Positions 26,353 to 35,500 of a DNA stretch of 52,022 bases are shown here, one piece after another. The stretch comes from UBA11524 sp965646445. Its GTDB lineage: Bacteria; Bacillota; Clostridia; Christensenellales; Aristaeellaceae. Made by a program: the position numbers and the translations under genes. Under the pieces are notes generated by a model. That model did not search any database, was not told the origin of the DNA, and saw nothing but the letters and a program-made list of their open reading frames with translations. The stretch is taken from NCBI GenBank assembly GCA_965646445.1, contig CBFFZW010000025.1, forward strand, positions 1-52,022. The letters run 5' to 3'. Every line of letters starts with the position of its first letter. Positions within the stretch are counted from its first letter, which is position 1.

Positions 26353-26426
26353 TGGGCCTTCAGGGACTTGAACCCGGGACCAACCGGTTATGAGCCGGCC
26401 GCTCTGACCAACTGAGCTAAAGGCCC
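26353..26426 (-). tRNA. tRNA-Met (CAT), elongator type
   Basis: Acceptor GGGCCTT/AAGGCCC and anticodon loop CTCATAA. A lysidine-modified tRNA-Ile2 also has CAT, so the amino acid is not certain. The base-paired acceptor end excludes a typical initiator. CCA is not encoded. Confidence 0.85.
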
Positions 26427-26441
26427 TCAGAAGAAGGAAAA

Positions 26442-26516
26442 TGGTGACTCCTAGGGGATTCGAACCCCTGTAGCCGCCGTGAAAGGGCGGTGTCTTAACC
26501 GCTTGACCAAGGAGCC
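26442..26516 (-). tRNA. tRNA-Glu (TTC)
   Basis: Acceptor GGCTCCT/AGGAGTC, anticodon TTC in the loop CTTTCAC, and an encoded CCA. Confidence 0.95.
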
Positions 26517-26541
26517 ACGCTTCATCTGGAGTGAGGTCTGG

Positions 26542-26615
26542 TCGGGGTGAAGGGATTCGAACCCCCGGCCCCATGCTCCCAAAGCACGTGCGCTACCAGA
26601 CTGCGCTACACCCCG
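26542..26615 (-). tRNA. tRNA-Pro (TGG)
   Basis: Acceptor CGGGGTG/CACCCCG and anticodon TGG in the loop TTGGGAG. It is the first tRNA of the operon. CCA is not encoded. Confidence 0.95.
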
Positions 26616-26664
26616 GTTTGTTTCCGTCTTCCAGCGAGGTCGTGTCCCGCAGGCGACGAAATGT

Positions 26665-26693
26665 ATGATACACCACTTGCGGAAAAATGTCAA
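26665..26693 (-). promoter_or_regulatory. promoter of the seven-tRNA operon
   Basis: Consensus TTGACA (26688-26693), a 17-bp spacer and TATCAT (26665-26670), about 50 bp before tRNA-Pro. Confidence 0.88.
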
Positions 26694-26717
26694 TACCTTT
26701 TTCCAAAGTTTTTGAAT

Positions 26718-27377
26718 TTATTTTTCCTCCCCCATCGCCTCCATGGAGAAGAAAGCCTCCAGTTTGCCCGGAGCATAGCACAAGCCCTGCCAGCCCAGAT
26801 GCAGCGCGGCCTCAATGTTCGCCGGGGTATCGTCGATGAACAGCGTCCTTTCGGGCGCAAGGGCATACCGCTGCGTCAGCAGCCGGTAGATGGCGGGGTC
26901 GGGCTTCACCAGCTTCTCCCGGCCGGATACCACCTCGCCGTCAAACAACTGGAAGAAATCATACTTTTCGCGGATGAAGTCAAAGGCCCGGTCGTTGTAG
27001 TTGGACAGGACATACGTCCGCTTGCCATGAGCCTTGCATTGGCGCAGGGCCGTCACGCCCTCGTCAACCACATCCGGCAGGTCGCGCCAGTCCGTCAGCA
27101 CCCGGCGGATGGGCCCTGCCAGGCGCGTTTCCCGGCCCGTCATGGCTCGGACGGCCTCCTCGTGCATCAGCACACCGCGATCCAGCATCGCCCAGTACGG
27201 CGAGCGGAACACCCTGCGCAGGATGTCCGGCCAGATGGTCTCCTCCCCCGGCAGCACCCGCCTGAGAATTTCCTCCGGCGAGAAGCGCACCAGCACGTTC
27301 CCCACGTCGAACACCACGTCGTCCAGCTCGTCCCAGGGCATGGCGGAATACCGATCATCCAGCGTCAGGCGGTTCAT
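26718..27377 (-). CDS. HAD-superfamily hydrolase, subfamily IA
   Basis: This 219-residue protein is a probable phosphatase. HAD motif I is present as VVFDVGNVLV (the second catalytic Asp is Asn, a variant seen in several HAD groups). Motif II is VLSNYND, motif III includes K in KPDPAIY, and motif IV is LFIDDTPANI. A helical cap lies between motifs I and II. The substrate is unknown. ATG at 27377 has AAAGGAG 8 nt upstream. It is divergent from deoB. Confidence 0.9.
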   Translation of the reverse strand: MNRLTLDDRYSAMPWDELDDVVFDVGNVLVRFSPEEILRRVLPGEETIWPDILRRVFRSPYWAMLDRGVLMHEEAVRAMTGRETRLAGPIRRVLTDWRDLPDVVDEGVTALRQCKAHGKRTYVLSNYNDRAFDFIREKYDFFQLFDGEVVSGREKLVKPDPAIYRLLTQRYALAPERTLFIDDTPANIEAALHLGWQGLCYAPGKLEAFFSMEAMGEEK

Positions 27378-27403
27378 GGGCCCCACTCCTTTCGTCCCTC
27401 ACC

Positions 27404-27432
27404 AGCATACATGATTCCGCGAAGAAAATCAA
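27404..27432 (-). promoter_or_regulatory. promoter of the HAD hydrolase gene
   Basis: TTGATT (27427-27432), a 17-bp spacer and TATGCT (27404-27409). Its -35 lies two bases from the deoB -35 on the other strand. Confidence 0.75.
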
Positions 27433-27434
27433 CC

Positions 27435-27463
27435 TTTTCAATCGGGCGAAAAACGTGTACAAT
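27435..27463 (+). promoter_or_regulatory. promoter of deoB-punA-SDR
   Basis: TTTTCA (27435-27440), a 17-bp spacer and TACAAT (27458-27463), 22 bp before the deoB start. Confidence 0.75.
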
Positions 27464-27485
27464 AGAAGTTAGGAGGCGACAAGCT

Positions 27486-28646
27486 ATGAAGCGAGTGTTT
27501 TTGACCGTTCTGGACGGCGCGGGCGTGGGCTGTCTGCCGGACGCCGCGCATTATGGCGACGTGGGGGCCTGCACCATCGGCCATGTGGCGGATCGCTGCC
27601 ATCCGCGTCTGCCCCATATGGCCCGCATGGGCCTTGGGCACATTGAGGGCACGCACGTTCCGCCGGATGACGGGGCCGTCTGCGCCTTTGGCCGCGCCAT
27701 GGAGCGCAGCGCGGGCAAGGATACCACCACCGGCCATTGGGAGCTGGCGGGCCTGACCCTGAAGGCCCCCTTCCCCACCTTCCCCGAGGGCTTCCCCCGG
27801 CCGCTGCTGGACAGGTTTGAGGCCGCCATCGGCCACAAAACCATCGGGAACAAGCCCGCCTCCGGCACGGCCATCCTGGATGAACTGGGCCCGCGCCATC
27901 TGGCGGAGAAGGCGCCCATCGTGTACACCTCGGCGGACAGCGTATTCCAGATTGCCTGCCACGAGGATGTTTTCAGCCGGGAGGAACTCTACGGCATGTG
28001 CCGAATCGCCCGGGAGATGCTCCAGGGGGAATGGTGCGTGGGCCGGGTCATCGCCCGTCCCTTCGTGGGCCAGCCGGGGGACTTCCGCCGAACCAGCGGA
28101 CGGCGGGACTTCGCGGTGCCGCCCTTCGGCCCCACGCTGCTGGACGCGGTTTCCGAGGCCGGCATGGCCTGCCTGGGGGTGGGGAAAATCGAGGACATCT
28201 TCGACCACCGCGGACTGACCGGCTCCAACCATGCTGCGGGCAATCCCGCCTGCATCGACGCCTGGATGGACTACATGCGGCAGGACTTCACCGGGCTGTG
28301 CTTCACCAACCTCGTCGATACCGATATGCTCTACGGCCACCGCAACGATCCCGAGGGCTTCGCTGAGGCGCTGCGCTATTTCGACGCCAAGCTGCCGGAG
28401 ATCCAGGCGCTCATGGGCGAGGGCGATCTGCTGATTGTCACCGCCGACCACGGCTGCGATCCCTGCTTCCCCGGCACCGACCACACCCGCGAGTACATTC
28501 CCCTGATGGTCTGGCACAAGGGCATGACCGGCTGCACCGATCTGGGCACCCGCGCCACCTACGCCGATGTGGCCGCCACCTGCGCCCAGTGGCTGGGCCT
28601 GCCCCAGCGCTTCGGCGCCGCGTCCTTCATGGATCAGCTGCTATAA
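27486..28646 (+). CDS. deoB: phosphopentomutase
   Basis: DeoB interconverts (deoxy)ribose 1- and 5-phosphate in nucleoside breakdown and salvage. The 386-residue alkaline-phosphatase-fold enzyme has the metal-binding DGAGVG at residues 10-15, the phosphothreonine region KDTTTGHWELAG, and the late VTADHGCDP and GTDHTREYIP metal motifs. ATG at 27486 has AGGAGG upstream; the frame continuing left to 26547 crosses tRNA genes and is rejected. punA follows 20 bp later, making a two-enzyme salvage unit. Confidence 0.97.
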   Translation: MKRVFLTVLDGAGVGCLPDAAHYGDVGACTIGHVADRCHPRLPHMARMGLGHIEGTHVPPDDGAVCAFGRAMERSAGKDTTTGHWELAGLTLKAPFPTFPEGFPRPLLDRFEAAIGHKTIGNKPASGTAILDELGPRHLAEKAPIVYTSADSVFQIACHEDVFSREELYGMCRIAREMLQGEWCVGRVIARPFVGQPGDFRRTSGRRDFAVPPFGPTLLDAVSEAGMACLGVGKIEDIFDHRGLTGSNHAAGNPACIDAWMDYMRQDFTGLCFTNLVDTDMLYGHRNDPEGFAEALRYFDAKLPEIQALMGEGDLLIVTADHGCDPCFPGTDHTREYIPLMVWHKGMTGCTDLGTRATYADVAATCAQWLGLPQRFGAASFMDQLL

Positions 28647-28666
28647 CGGATAAGGAGGAACCAAGG

Positions 28667-29482
28667 ATGATAACCTACGAACAGATGCTGCTGACGGCCC
28701 AGGCCATCCGCGAGGCCGTGGGTGAGGCGGAGGTCGGCGTGATTCTGGGCTCCGGCCTGGGCGGCTATGTGGACGCCCTGGAGGACGCAAAGTCCATCGT
28801 CTACGCGGACATTCCCGGCTTCCCTGTCTCCACCGCGCCCGGCCACGCCGGACGCTGGTGGACGGGCCGCCTCCACGGCACACGGGTGTGCATGATGCAG
28901 GGCCGCTTCCACGCCTACGAGGGCTATGACCTGAGCGAGGTCACCCTGCCGGTGCGCGTCATGGCGCTGCTGGGCGTCAAGACCCTGCTGATTACCAACG
29001 CGGCGGGCGGTGTGAACACCGACTTCCGGCCCGGCGACCTGATGCTCATCCGGGACTGCATCAACTTTTCCGGCATGAACCCCCTCAAGGGCCCCAACCT
29101 GGAGCAGTTCGGCCCCCGCTTCCCCGACATGACCCGGGCCTATGACCGGGAGCTGATCGCCCTGTGCCGTCATCAGGCGGAAAGCCTGGGCATCGCGGTG
29201 CGGGAGGGCGTGTACATGTGGTTCAGCGGCCCCACCTACGAGACCCCCGCCGAGATCCGCATGGCGCGCGTCATGGGCGCGGACGCCGTGGGCATGTCCA
29301 CCGTGCCGGAAACCATCGTGGCCCGCCACTGCGGCATCCGCGTGCTGGGCGTCAGCTGCATTACCAACATGGCCGCGGGCATCCTGGATCAGCCCCTGTG
29401 CCATGAGGAGGTCACCGAGGTGGCCAACCGCGTGAAGGCGACCTTCCGCAGCCTCCTGGACGCCACCATTGAGGCCCTGTGA
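28667..29482 (+). CDS. punA: purine nucleoside phosphorylase (PNP-I, trimeric type)
   Basis: The enzyme splits purine nucleosides with phosphate to base and ribose 1-phosphate, which DeoB can then use. At 271 residues it shows VILGSGLGGYVD near 24-35, the MQGRFHAYEGY stretch, ITNAAGG, and the late VGMSTVPETIVARHCG, all typical of inosine/guanosine-specific PNP. ATG at 28667 follows AAGGAGG. Confidence 0.96.
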   Translation: MITYEQMLLTAQAIREAVGEAEVGVILGSGLGGYVDALEDAKSIVYADIPGFPVSTAPGHAGRWWTGRLHGTRVCMMQGRFHAYEGYDLSEVTLPVRVMALLGVKTLLITNAAGGVNTDFRPGDLMLIRDCINFSGMNPLKGPNLEQFGPRFPDMTRAYDRELIALCRHQAESLGIAVREGVYMWFSGPTYETPAEIRMARVMGADAVGMSTVPETIVARHCGIRVLGVSCITNMAAGILDQPLCHEEVTEVANRVKATFRSLLDATIEAL

Positions 29483-30216
29483 TGCGAAACATAGCGCTGA
29501 TTTCAGGCGGCTCCCGGGGCATCGGCGCGGCCTGCGTCGAGGCCATGGCCCGGGCGGGATACGCCGTCATCTTCCTTTACCATCACCATCAGGCGGAAGC
29601 CGAGGCCCTGACGGCGCGGCTGCGGGCCGAGGGTCTTGACGTGGCCTGCCGGGCCTGCGACATCAGCGACTTCGCCCAGGCTCAGGCAACGGTGGCCGAG
29701 CTGCTGACGGTCTACCGTCATATTGACGTGCTGGTGAACAACGCCGGCATCGCCCACATCGGCCTGTTTACCGACATGACCGAGCAGCAATGGGATCGGC
29801 TCTTCGCGGTCAACCTGAAGGGGGCCTTCGCCCTCACCCAGGCCGTCCTGCCGGGGATGATTTCCCGCCGGCGGGGCGCCATCATCAACATCGCCAGCAT
29901 GTGGGGTGAGGTTGGGGCCAGCTGCGAGGTGGCTTATTCCGCCTCCAAGGCCGCCCTCATCGGCCTGACGAAGGCGCTGAGCAAGGAGGGCGGCCCCTCC
30001 GGCGTCCGGGTGAACTGCGTTTCCCCCGGCGTCATCGCCACGGACATGAACGCCGAGCTTGACGGCGATACCCTGGCCGAATTGCGGGAGGAAACGCCCC
30101 TGCAGCGCATCGGCACGGCAGAGGACGTGGCGAAGGCCGTGCTGTTCCTGTCGGGCGAGGGCGCTTCCTTCATCACCGGGCAGGTGGTGGGCGTCAGCGG
30201 CGGCCTGGTGGTTTAA
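29482..30216 (+). CDS. short-chain dehydrogenase/reductase, FabG-like
   Basis: The 244-residue Rossmann protein has the cofactor motif SGGSRGIG at 9-16, NNAG near 89, a catalytic serine in INIASMWG, and the YSASK Tyr-Lys pair. The C-terminal TGQVVGVSGGLVV is typical of FabG-type reductases. No fatty-acid genes are nearby, so the substrate is open. Its ATG overlaps the punA stop (TGATG), so it is translationally coupled to nucleoside salvage. Confidence 0.9.
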   Translation: MRNIALISGGSRGIGAACVEAMARAGYAVIFLYHHHQAEAEALTARLRAEGLDVACRACDISDFAQAQATVAELLTVYRHIDVLVNNAGIAHIGLFTDMTEQQWDRLFAVNLKGAFALTQAVLPGMISRRRGAIINIASMWGEVGASCEVAYSASKAALIGLTKALSKEGGPSGVRVNCVSPGVIATDMNAELDGDTLAELREETPLQRIGTAEDVAKAVLFLSGEGASFITGQVVGVSGGLVV

Positions 30217-30228
30217 TCAAAAATTTCC

Positions 30229-30258
30229 ATGACAAAACTGGCTTTCTCCGGGCATGAT
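30229..30258 (+). promoter_or_regulatory. possible promoter of the carboxypeptidase gene
   Basis: ATGACA (30229-30234), an 18-bp spacer and CATGAT (30253-30258). The match is moderate. Confidence 0.4.
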
Positions 30259-30292
30259 AGGTTTGACACCACCCATGTGAGGAGGAAGCAGC

Positions 30293-31468
30293 ATGACCAA
30301 ATTCAGACGGATCCTGGCCGCGGTACTCAGCCTGTGCCTGTGGCTTCCCATGACGGGCGCGGCGGCCGCTTCAGGGGGCAGACCCCTTGAGGATGGTCAG
30401 CCGCTTTCCCTTGTTTCGCCCTCGGTGCTTCTGGCGGAGACCGACACGGGCACCGTCATCTTTGAAAAGAACGCGGACGAGCGCCGGGAGGTTGCCTCCA
30501 TCACCAAGCTGATGACGGCGCTGCTGGTGCTGGAGGCCCTCGACCGGGGCGACGTCGCCCTGACCGACCAGGTCACCGTTTCCCCCAACGCCGCGGCTAT
30601 GAAGGGCAGTCAGGCCCTGCTGGATGCCAACGCCGTCTACAGCCTGGAGGATCTTCTGCGCACCACCATCATGGCCTCCGCCAACGACAGCGCCGTCGCC
30701 CTTTCGGAATACCTGTGCGGTACCGAGGATAACTTCGTCGCCCGCATGAACCAGCGCGCCGGGGAATTGGGCATGACCAACACCTGCTATGTCAACTGCA
30801 CCGGCTATCCGCAGGATGGTCAGTACACCACCGCCCGGGATGTGGCGCGGCTGTGCTGCGAGGTGGCGAAGCACCCGCGATACAACCAGTACGCCAGCGT
30901 TTGGATCGACAAGCTGACCCATCCTGGCGGGCGAATCACCGACCTGACCAACACCAACCGTCTGGTGCGCTTTTACCAGGGCTGCGACGGCTTCAAGACC
31001 GGCTCCACCGATGGGGCGAAGTTCTGCCTGGCCGCCACCGCCGAGAAGAACGGCATGCGCCTGGTGGCCATCGTCCTGGGCGCGCCCAAGAGTCAGACCC
31101 GCTTTGACGAGGCCCGGGCCATGCTGGACTACGGCTTCAACACCTATCAGCGCACCGTCATTGCCCGCAAGGGCGACCTGCTGGGCGAAAGCCTGCCGGT
31201 GAAGGGCGGCCAGACGGAATCCGTCGAACTGATGCTGGGCAGCGGCCTTTCGATGCTGCTGCGCAACCGGCAAAGCTCGGGACTGTCTCTGGAGCTGGTG
31301 CTGCCGGAGTTCATCAACGCCCCTGTCGCCGCCGGCGATGTGCTGGGCACGGTGCAGGTTTTGCTGGACGGCCAGATCATCGCCCGGCTGAACTGTCTGG
31401 CCGCCCATGATGTCCCGCGCCCCGGCTTCATCGAGGGGCTGTACCGCATCCTCAGCAATTGGCGCTGA
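30293..31468 (+). CDS. D-alanyl-D-alanine carboxypeptidase (DacF/PBP5 type)
   Basis: This secreted low-molecular-weight penicillin-binding protein trims the terminal D-Ala from peptidoglycan stem peptides. After a signal peptide (cleaved near AAAA at 23-26) come the S-x-x-K active site S69-K72, S-x-N at 129-131, and K235-T-G. A C-terminal beta domain spans about 290-385. The 391-residue length fits DacF. GAGGAGG precedes the ATG. Repeat region A follows immediately. Confidence 0.95.
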   Translation: MTKFRRILAAVLSLCLWLPMTGAAAASGGRPLEDGQPLSLVSPSVLLAETDTGTVIFEKNADERREVASITKLMTALLVLEALDRGDVALTDQVTVSPNAAAMKGSQALLDANAVYSLEDLLRTTIMASANDSAVALSEYLCGTEDNFVARMNQRAGELGMTNTCYVNCTGYPQDGQYTTARDVARLCCEVAKHPRYNQYASVWIDKLTHPGGRITDLTNTNRLVRFYQGCDGFKTGSTDGAKFCLAATAEKNGMRLVAIVLGAPKSQTRFDEARAMLDYGFNTYQRTVIARKGDLLGESLPVKGGQTESVELMLGSGLSMLLRNRQSSGLSLELVLPEFINAPVAAGDVLGTVQVLLDGQIIARLNCLAAHDVPRPGFIEGLYRILSNWR

Positions 31469-31546
31469 GGGCGGAGCGGTGATGGATGAACCCAGCCCCG
31501 CAGGGGCCGAAGGTTTCCAAAGGGGATGAACAGACCCAACTTCGCA

Positions 31547-31613
31547 GGGCCCGAAGGATTCCAAAGGGCGATCGAAAAGCCCTTTGGCCGCGCCGCAGCG
31601 CGGAACCCCTGCC
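31547..31613 (+). repeat. repeat module P, copy 1
   Basis: GGGCCCGAAGG, then the 9-bp hairpin CCAAAGGGC/GCCCTTTGG, then a second CGC-rich hairpin and CCCCTGCC. Six full P copies exist in the window. Confidence 0.8.
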
Positions 31614-31625
31614 TGAATGTAAAGG

Positions 31626-31658
31626 AGCCTTGCAAGGATGTTTTTCCCTTGCAAGGCT
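31626..31658 (+). terminator. module Q, terminator-like hairpin
   Basis: Perfect 12-bp stem AGCCTTGCAAGG/CCTTGCAAGGCT followed by TTTGCTTC. It may terminate the upstream carboxypeptidase transcript. Confidence 0.6.
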
Positions 31659-31675
31659 TTGCTTCATCATGGCTC

Positions 31676-31916
31676 TACTTTCTCCACGGAGAAAGTAGCA
31701 AAGAGGTCTGGGGGCCGCCAAAGTTAACCTGCATGAGTGGCGGCCCCCAGGCCCCCCGTCGCTTAGCACGACGTGCGTAGCCATAAGCAACTACCAGCTA
31801 ATACCGCCTCGCAGGGGCGGTCGTCCACCTCCATTGGAGCAAGGATATGTCCAGCAAGCAGCGGGGGGTTCGTCTGGTTTGGCTTCGCGGCGTGGTTGCA
31901 CATGGGACTGGTACCG
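31676..31916 (+). ncRNA. repeat module R, copy 1 (candidate structured RNA)
   Basis: Starts with hairpin TACTTTCTC/GAGAAAGTA, then AGCAAAGAGGTCT, a 10-bp stem GGGGGCCGCC/GGCGGCCCCC around a loop with AACCTGCAT, then an ACCGCC/GGCGGT hairpin. It ends with the conserved CACATGGGACTGG. Compared with the other four copies the second stem changes on both sides together. Confidence 0.6.
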
Positions 31917-32032
31917 GCGATTCCTATATAGGTTATGGGAATAGAACTTGTAATTCCTATACAGGCCCAACGAAACCAGCAGGGCCCCCGTAGGGTGGCC
32001 CTCCTTGCAGATTCCCAATCCCTTATAGTTGC

Positions 32033-32095
32033 GGCCCGAAGGTTTCCAAAGGGCGATCGGAAAGCCCTTTGGTCGCCCCGCAGGGCGAAATCCTT
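32033..32095 (+). repeat. repeat module P, copy 2
   Basis: Same hairpin as copy 1 (CCAAAGGGC/GCCCTTTGG) with the following CGCCCCGCAGGGCG hairpin. It is preceded by the T motif GGGCCCCCGTAGGGTGGCC near 31982. Confidence 0.8.
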
Positions 32096-32117
32096 CTATA
32101 AAGACGAATCGTTCAAA

Positions 32118-32382
32118 GGAAAAAGCCCGTTGCGACTGCAACGGTTCCAGTCCCATGTGCAACCACGCATCAAAGCTGAACCAGACAAAAGCCTCGCCGC
32201 CTGCTGGACACTTGCCTGCTCCAATGGAGGCGGATGACCGCCCCTGCGAGGCGGTCTTAGCTGGTGACTCGATTATAGCCACGCACACCATGCTATGCCA
32301 CGGGGGGTTTGGGGGCGGCTACGGTGCAGGCTAAATTTAGCCGCCCCCAATCCTCTTTGGTACTTTCTCTGAAGAGAAAGTA
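32118..32382 (-). ncRNA. repeat module R, copy 2, with its own terminator
   Basis: Inverted R, read on minus from TACTTTCTC at 32382. It ends in the hairpin CCGTTGC/GCAACGG (32127-32144) followed by a T-rich run (32118-32124), a credible intrinsic terminator. A roughly 260-nt transcript is thus possible. Confidence 0.6.
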
Positions 32383-32428
32383 CAACCTTTATCCACTAAA
32401 ACCTTACAAAAAAGCAACGTTCCTTGCT

Positions 32429-32458
32429 GCCCTTTCTCCCCCCTGAGAAAGGGCTTTT
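32429..32458 (+). terminator. intrinsic terminator before the giant gene
   Basis: Stem GCCCTTTCTC/GAGAAAGGGC, 10 bp with a 6-nt loop, followed by TTTT. It would isolate the giant gene from upstream transcription. Confidence 0.65.
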
Positions 32459-32537
32459 CCCATCCCATGGATAGTCACCCTCCCCATCGGGCAGGCTAAA
32501 CCCAAAACCTGCGTTTTTCGCGAAAGGATGGCGTTCC

Positions 32538-35500
32538 ATGGCGCAGACCGTGATCTTGCTTATCGCCCTCATCCTGCTGCTGGCGTTGGGCTGGCTGGCG
32601 CTGCGCAAGCAGCACGGTCTGGCGGAGCCGCAAGCGTCCCAAACGGGGGACAGCGCGGAAGCCGTGGCGGCGCTGGCGCTTCGGACGCCCTGGCGGCGCG
32701 GGGGACGCCTTCATCTGCCCCGCGGGCTCCTTCGGCTGCTGTCCGGGCTGCTGTCCACCCATGAGGCCGGGAGCGCCATGGAGATTCTGCGCACCGAGGG
32801 GCGGTCGCTGACCCTGTTTTTGCTGACGCTGCGCAGGGATCTTCGCCATGCCCGCGCCCTCCCCGCCGACGAGCGTGGAACGCCCCGCATGCTTCTCCTG
32901 GCCCGGGAGCTCGTTCGCCTGAACAGTCCCTGCGACGCCGAAAGCCTGAGCGCCGCCCTTGCCTGCTGGCATGAGGTCTCCACCACCACCCTGGCGGAAC
33001 GGATGGCCCTGCCGCTGTGCCTTCGTCTGGCGCTGTGGGAGCGGCTGGGCGCTCTCCTTACCGACCTTCGCCAGGATCTCGCGGAGGCCCGCCGCGGCCG
33101 TCATCTGGCCAAAAGGCTGGTGAGCAGCCGCAAGCCCATGGCCCTCTTATCCTCTGTTCGCCTTTCCGATGCCTGTCTGGACGCGCTGTTTCTCGCTCTG
33201 CGTCAAGGGGAGCACACGACGTTCCTCAGCGCCCTGAACGACCACCTGGCCCAGCAGGACATCACCCCCGGCGAGGCCGCGCTGCGCCACAGCCGCCATC
33301 AGGCCATGCTGTCGGAAGGCTTGGTCTATGCCCATATGGCCCTCACCCGGCTCGCGACGTTGGATTGGCCCGCCGCCGAGGAGTCCGCCGACCCGCTGCA
33401 TCTCCTGTTCCAGGAGGACCCCGCCGCCGTCTACCCCGCCATGACGCCCCAAAGCCGGTTGGACTACCGCCGTCTTGCCGCGCATTGGGCCCGGCTGTTC
33501 CACACGGATGAAACGCGGCTGGCCCGAACCATCCTGCAGCTTTGCCGGGAGGCGGAGGCGGACGGCCTGGGCAATCATGTGGGCTGGTACCTCCTGGAGC
33601 ATCGCGGAACCGCCGCCCTCCACCGGCAGCTGCGAAGCCGCCGGGGCGCCGTCATGCTGGCCTTCCGCCGCCACGCCCTGGGCGTCTACCGCGGCCTGCT
33701 TTTCCTGGCGGATGTCCTGGCGGCGTGGGGGCTGCTGGAGCTGGGCTGTTCCCTCTGGCTGCTGGCCCTGCCGCTGATCCCGGCAAGCCTGCTCCTGCGC
33801 GCCGCGCTGGACGCGCTCTTTCGGCAGCTTCTGCCCTCCGTACCGGCGCCGCAGATGCAGGTCAGCCGCGTCACCAAAGAGCTGCGCACCCTGGTGGTCA
33901 TCCCCGCCGTTCTTCATCAGCGGAGCGAGGCCATCCCCATGGTTCGCCGCCTGCTGCTGGCCCGCAAGGCCTTCCCCGAGGGCGCCATCGACTGCCTGCT
34001 GCTGGGGGATTACGGCGACAGCCTGACCCAGACCGCCGGGGACGACAGCGCCATCACCTTTGCCGCCCGCTCGGCTGTCGAGGCCATCGACAGGCCCGAA
34101 GGCCGCTTTCTCTACCTTCACCGCCGCCGCGTCTACAACAAGCCCCTCCACCGCTACACCGGGCGGGATGATCGCCACGGGGCCGTCGAGTGCCTCAGCC
34201 GCCTGATCTGCGAGGGCGCGTGTCCCGACGAGTTCGACGAGGCCACCGTCGCCCCGGCCTTTCTCCATCACCGTTACGCCTTCGTGCTGACCCTGACGCC
34301 AGAGGCCACCCCCGCCCCGGATATGCTCCTGCCCCTGCTGGGCACGCTGCTTCATCCCCTGAACGCCCGGCGGGAAACGGCTGAAGGCGTGCGGGGTGTC
34401 AGCATGGCCCAGCCGCGCATTCTCCCCGACCCGGAAAGCCTGCGCACGCACATCACCCGCTGGCACGCCCGGGAGAGACGCCTGCCCTGGCCCCGGCTGA
34501 TCCGGTGCACCGAGGCCTCCGCCGTCCGCCTGTTCCGCCCGGAGGATGTGCTTGCCGCCACGGACGATGTGCTCTCCGCCGCGGACGCCACCCACCTGCT
34601 CCTGGGCGAGCTGGCCGGCTGCGCCCAGACGGAGGACACCGTCGCTTACCTGGCGCAGCCCGCCTCCCTGGCTGGCTGGCTTCGCCGCGCCCAGCGCGAT
34701 GCCCGGCGCGTGTGGCAGCTGCTGCCCTGGCTGACGCCCTGGATCAGCCCCGGAGGCGCCCTCCGGCGCAACCCGCTCTCCCATGGCAGCCGGTTCATCC
34801 TCCGCTCCCGGCTGTGGCGGGTATTGGTGACGCCCATGCAGCTGCTCTGCCTGCTCTACGCCACGGCCGCCGCCAACCTGCCGCTTATGCTGATCGCCCT
34901 GCTTGCCCCCGAGCTGCCGTCTCTTTTCCCACTGTCCCCGCACACGGTCATGGGGCTTGTTTCCCATGCGGTGCTGCTGCCCCTGCGGGCCGTCGTCCGC
35001 GCGGTGGGGCTGGCGGAGGGCGTGTGGCGCATCCTTACCCACAAGGATCCTGCCCTGCCCTTCCAGCGGCCCGAAAGCCTGGCCGCCATCGAAAGCTGGA
35101 GCCAGTGCCTCGCGGCCATCGCCGTGGCCGGGCTGAGCTTTCTCCGCCTGCCGCCCTTCTGGCCTGGGCTTGCCCTGGGGGCCGTGTTCGCTTTCTTCCC
35201 GCTGATGCACACCCGGCTCGACGCCCCGCTGCGCCGCCGAACCCCCATCACGGACGCGGCGGACAGCGACCTGACCGACATGGCCCAGGCCACCTGGCAC
35301 TATTTTGAGGAGACCGTTACCGACAAGACGCGCCATCTGCCGCCGGTATCCCTGCAAATCAAGCCCTATCGCGGCCCCGCTGACGCGGCGGATACCGCCG
35401 ACATCGGCCTCTATTTGCTGGCCCTGCTGGCGGCCAAGGAGCTCTCGCTGATCTCCGCCGAGGTCATGGCCAGCCGCATGTCCGCCACCATGGATACCCT

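Larger units (their letters stand above)
31495..32382. repeat. composite structured repeat, region A
   Basis: The gene-free interval of about 1 kb is filled by repeat modules in the order P (+), Q (+), R (+), T, P (+), then R in inverted orientation. The same set occurs, as its reverse complement, at 40190-41060. A shorter version lacking the inverted R is at 50738-51299. An extra partial P module lies at 31495-31525. No transposase is present, and the short reading frames here follow the repeat rather than any protein family. Confidence 0.85.

Noticed and set aside
26547..27485. N-terminal extension of deoB to 26547
   Set aside because: It crosses tRNA-Pro, the HAD gene and the promoter; DeoB starts at 27486 with a good ribosome site.
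31526..32334. Short frames in repeat regions A, B and C (about 80-170 codons, many ending in LCYFLRGESR-like text)
   Set aside because: They recur because the DNA repeats recur, in several frames and both strands, without codon bias or start signals; the compensatory stem changes argue for structure rather than protein.
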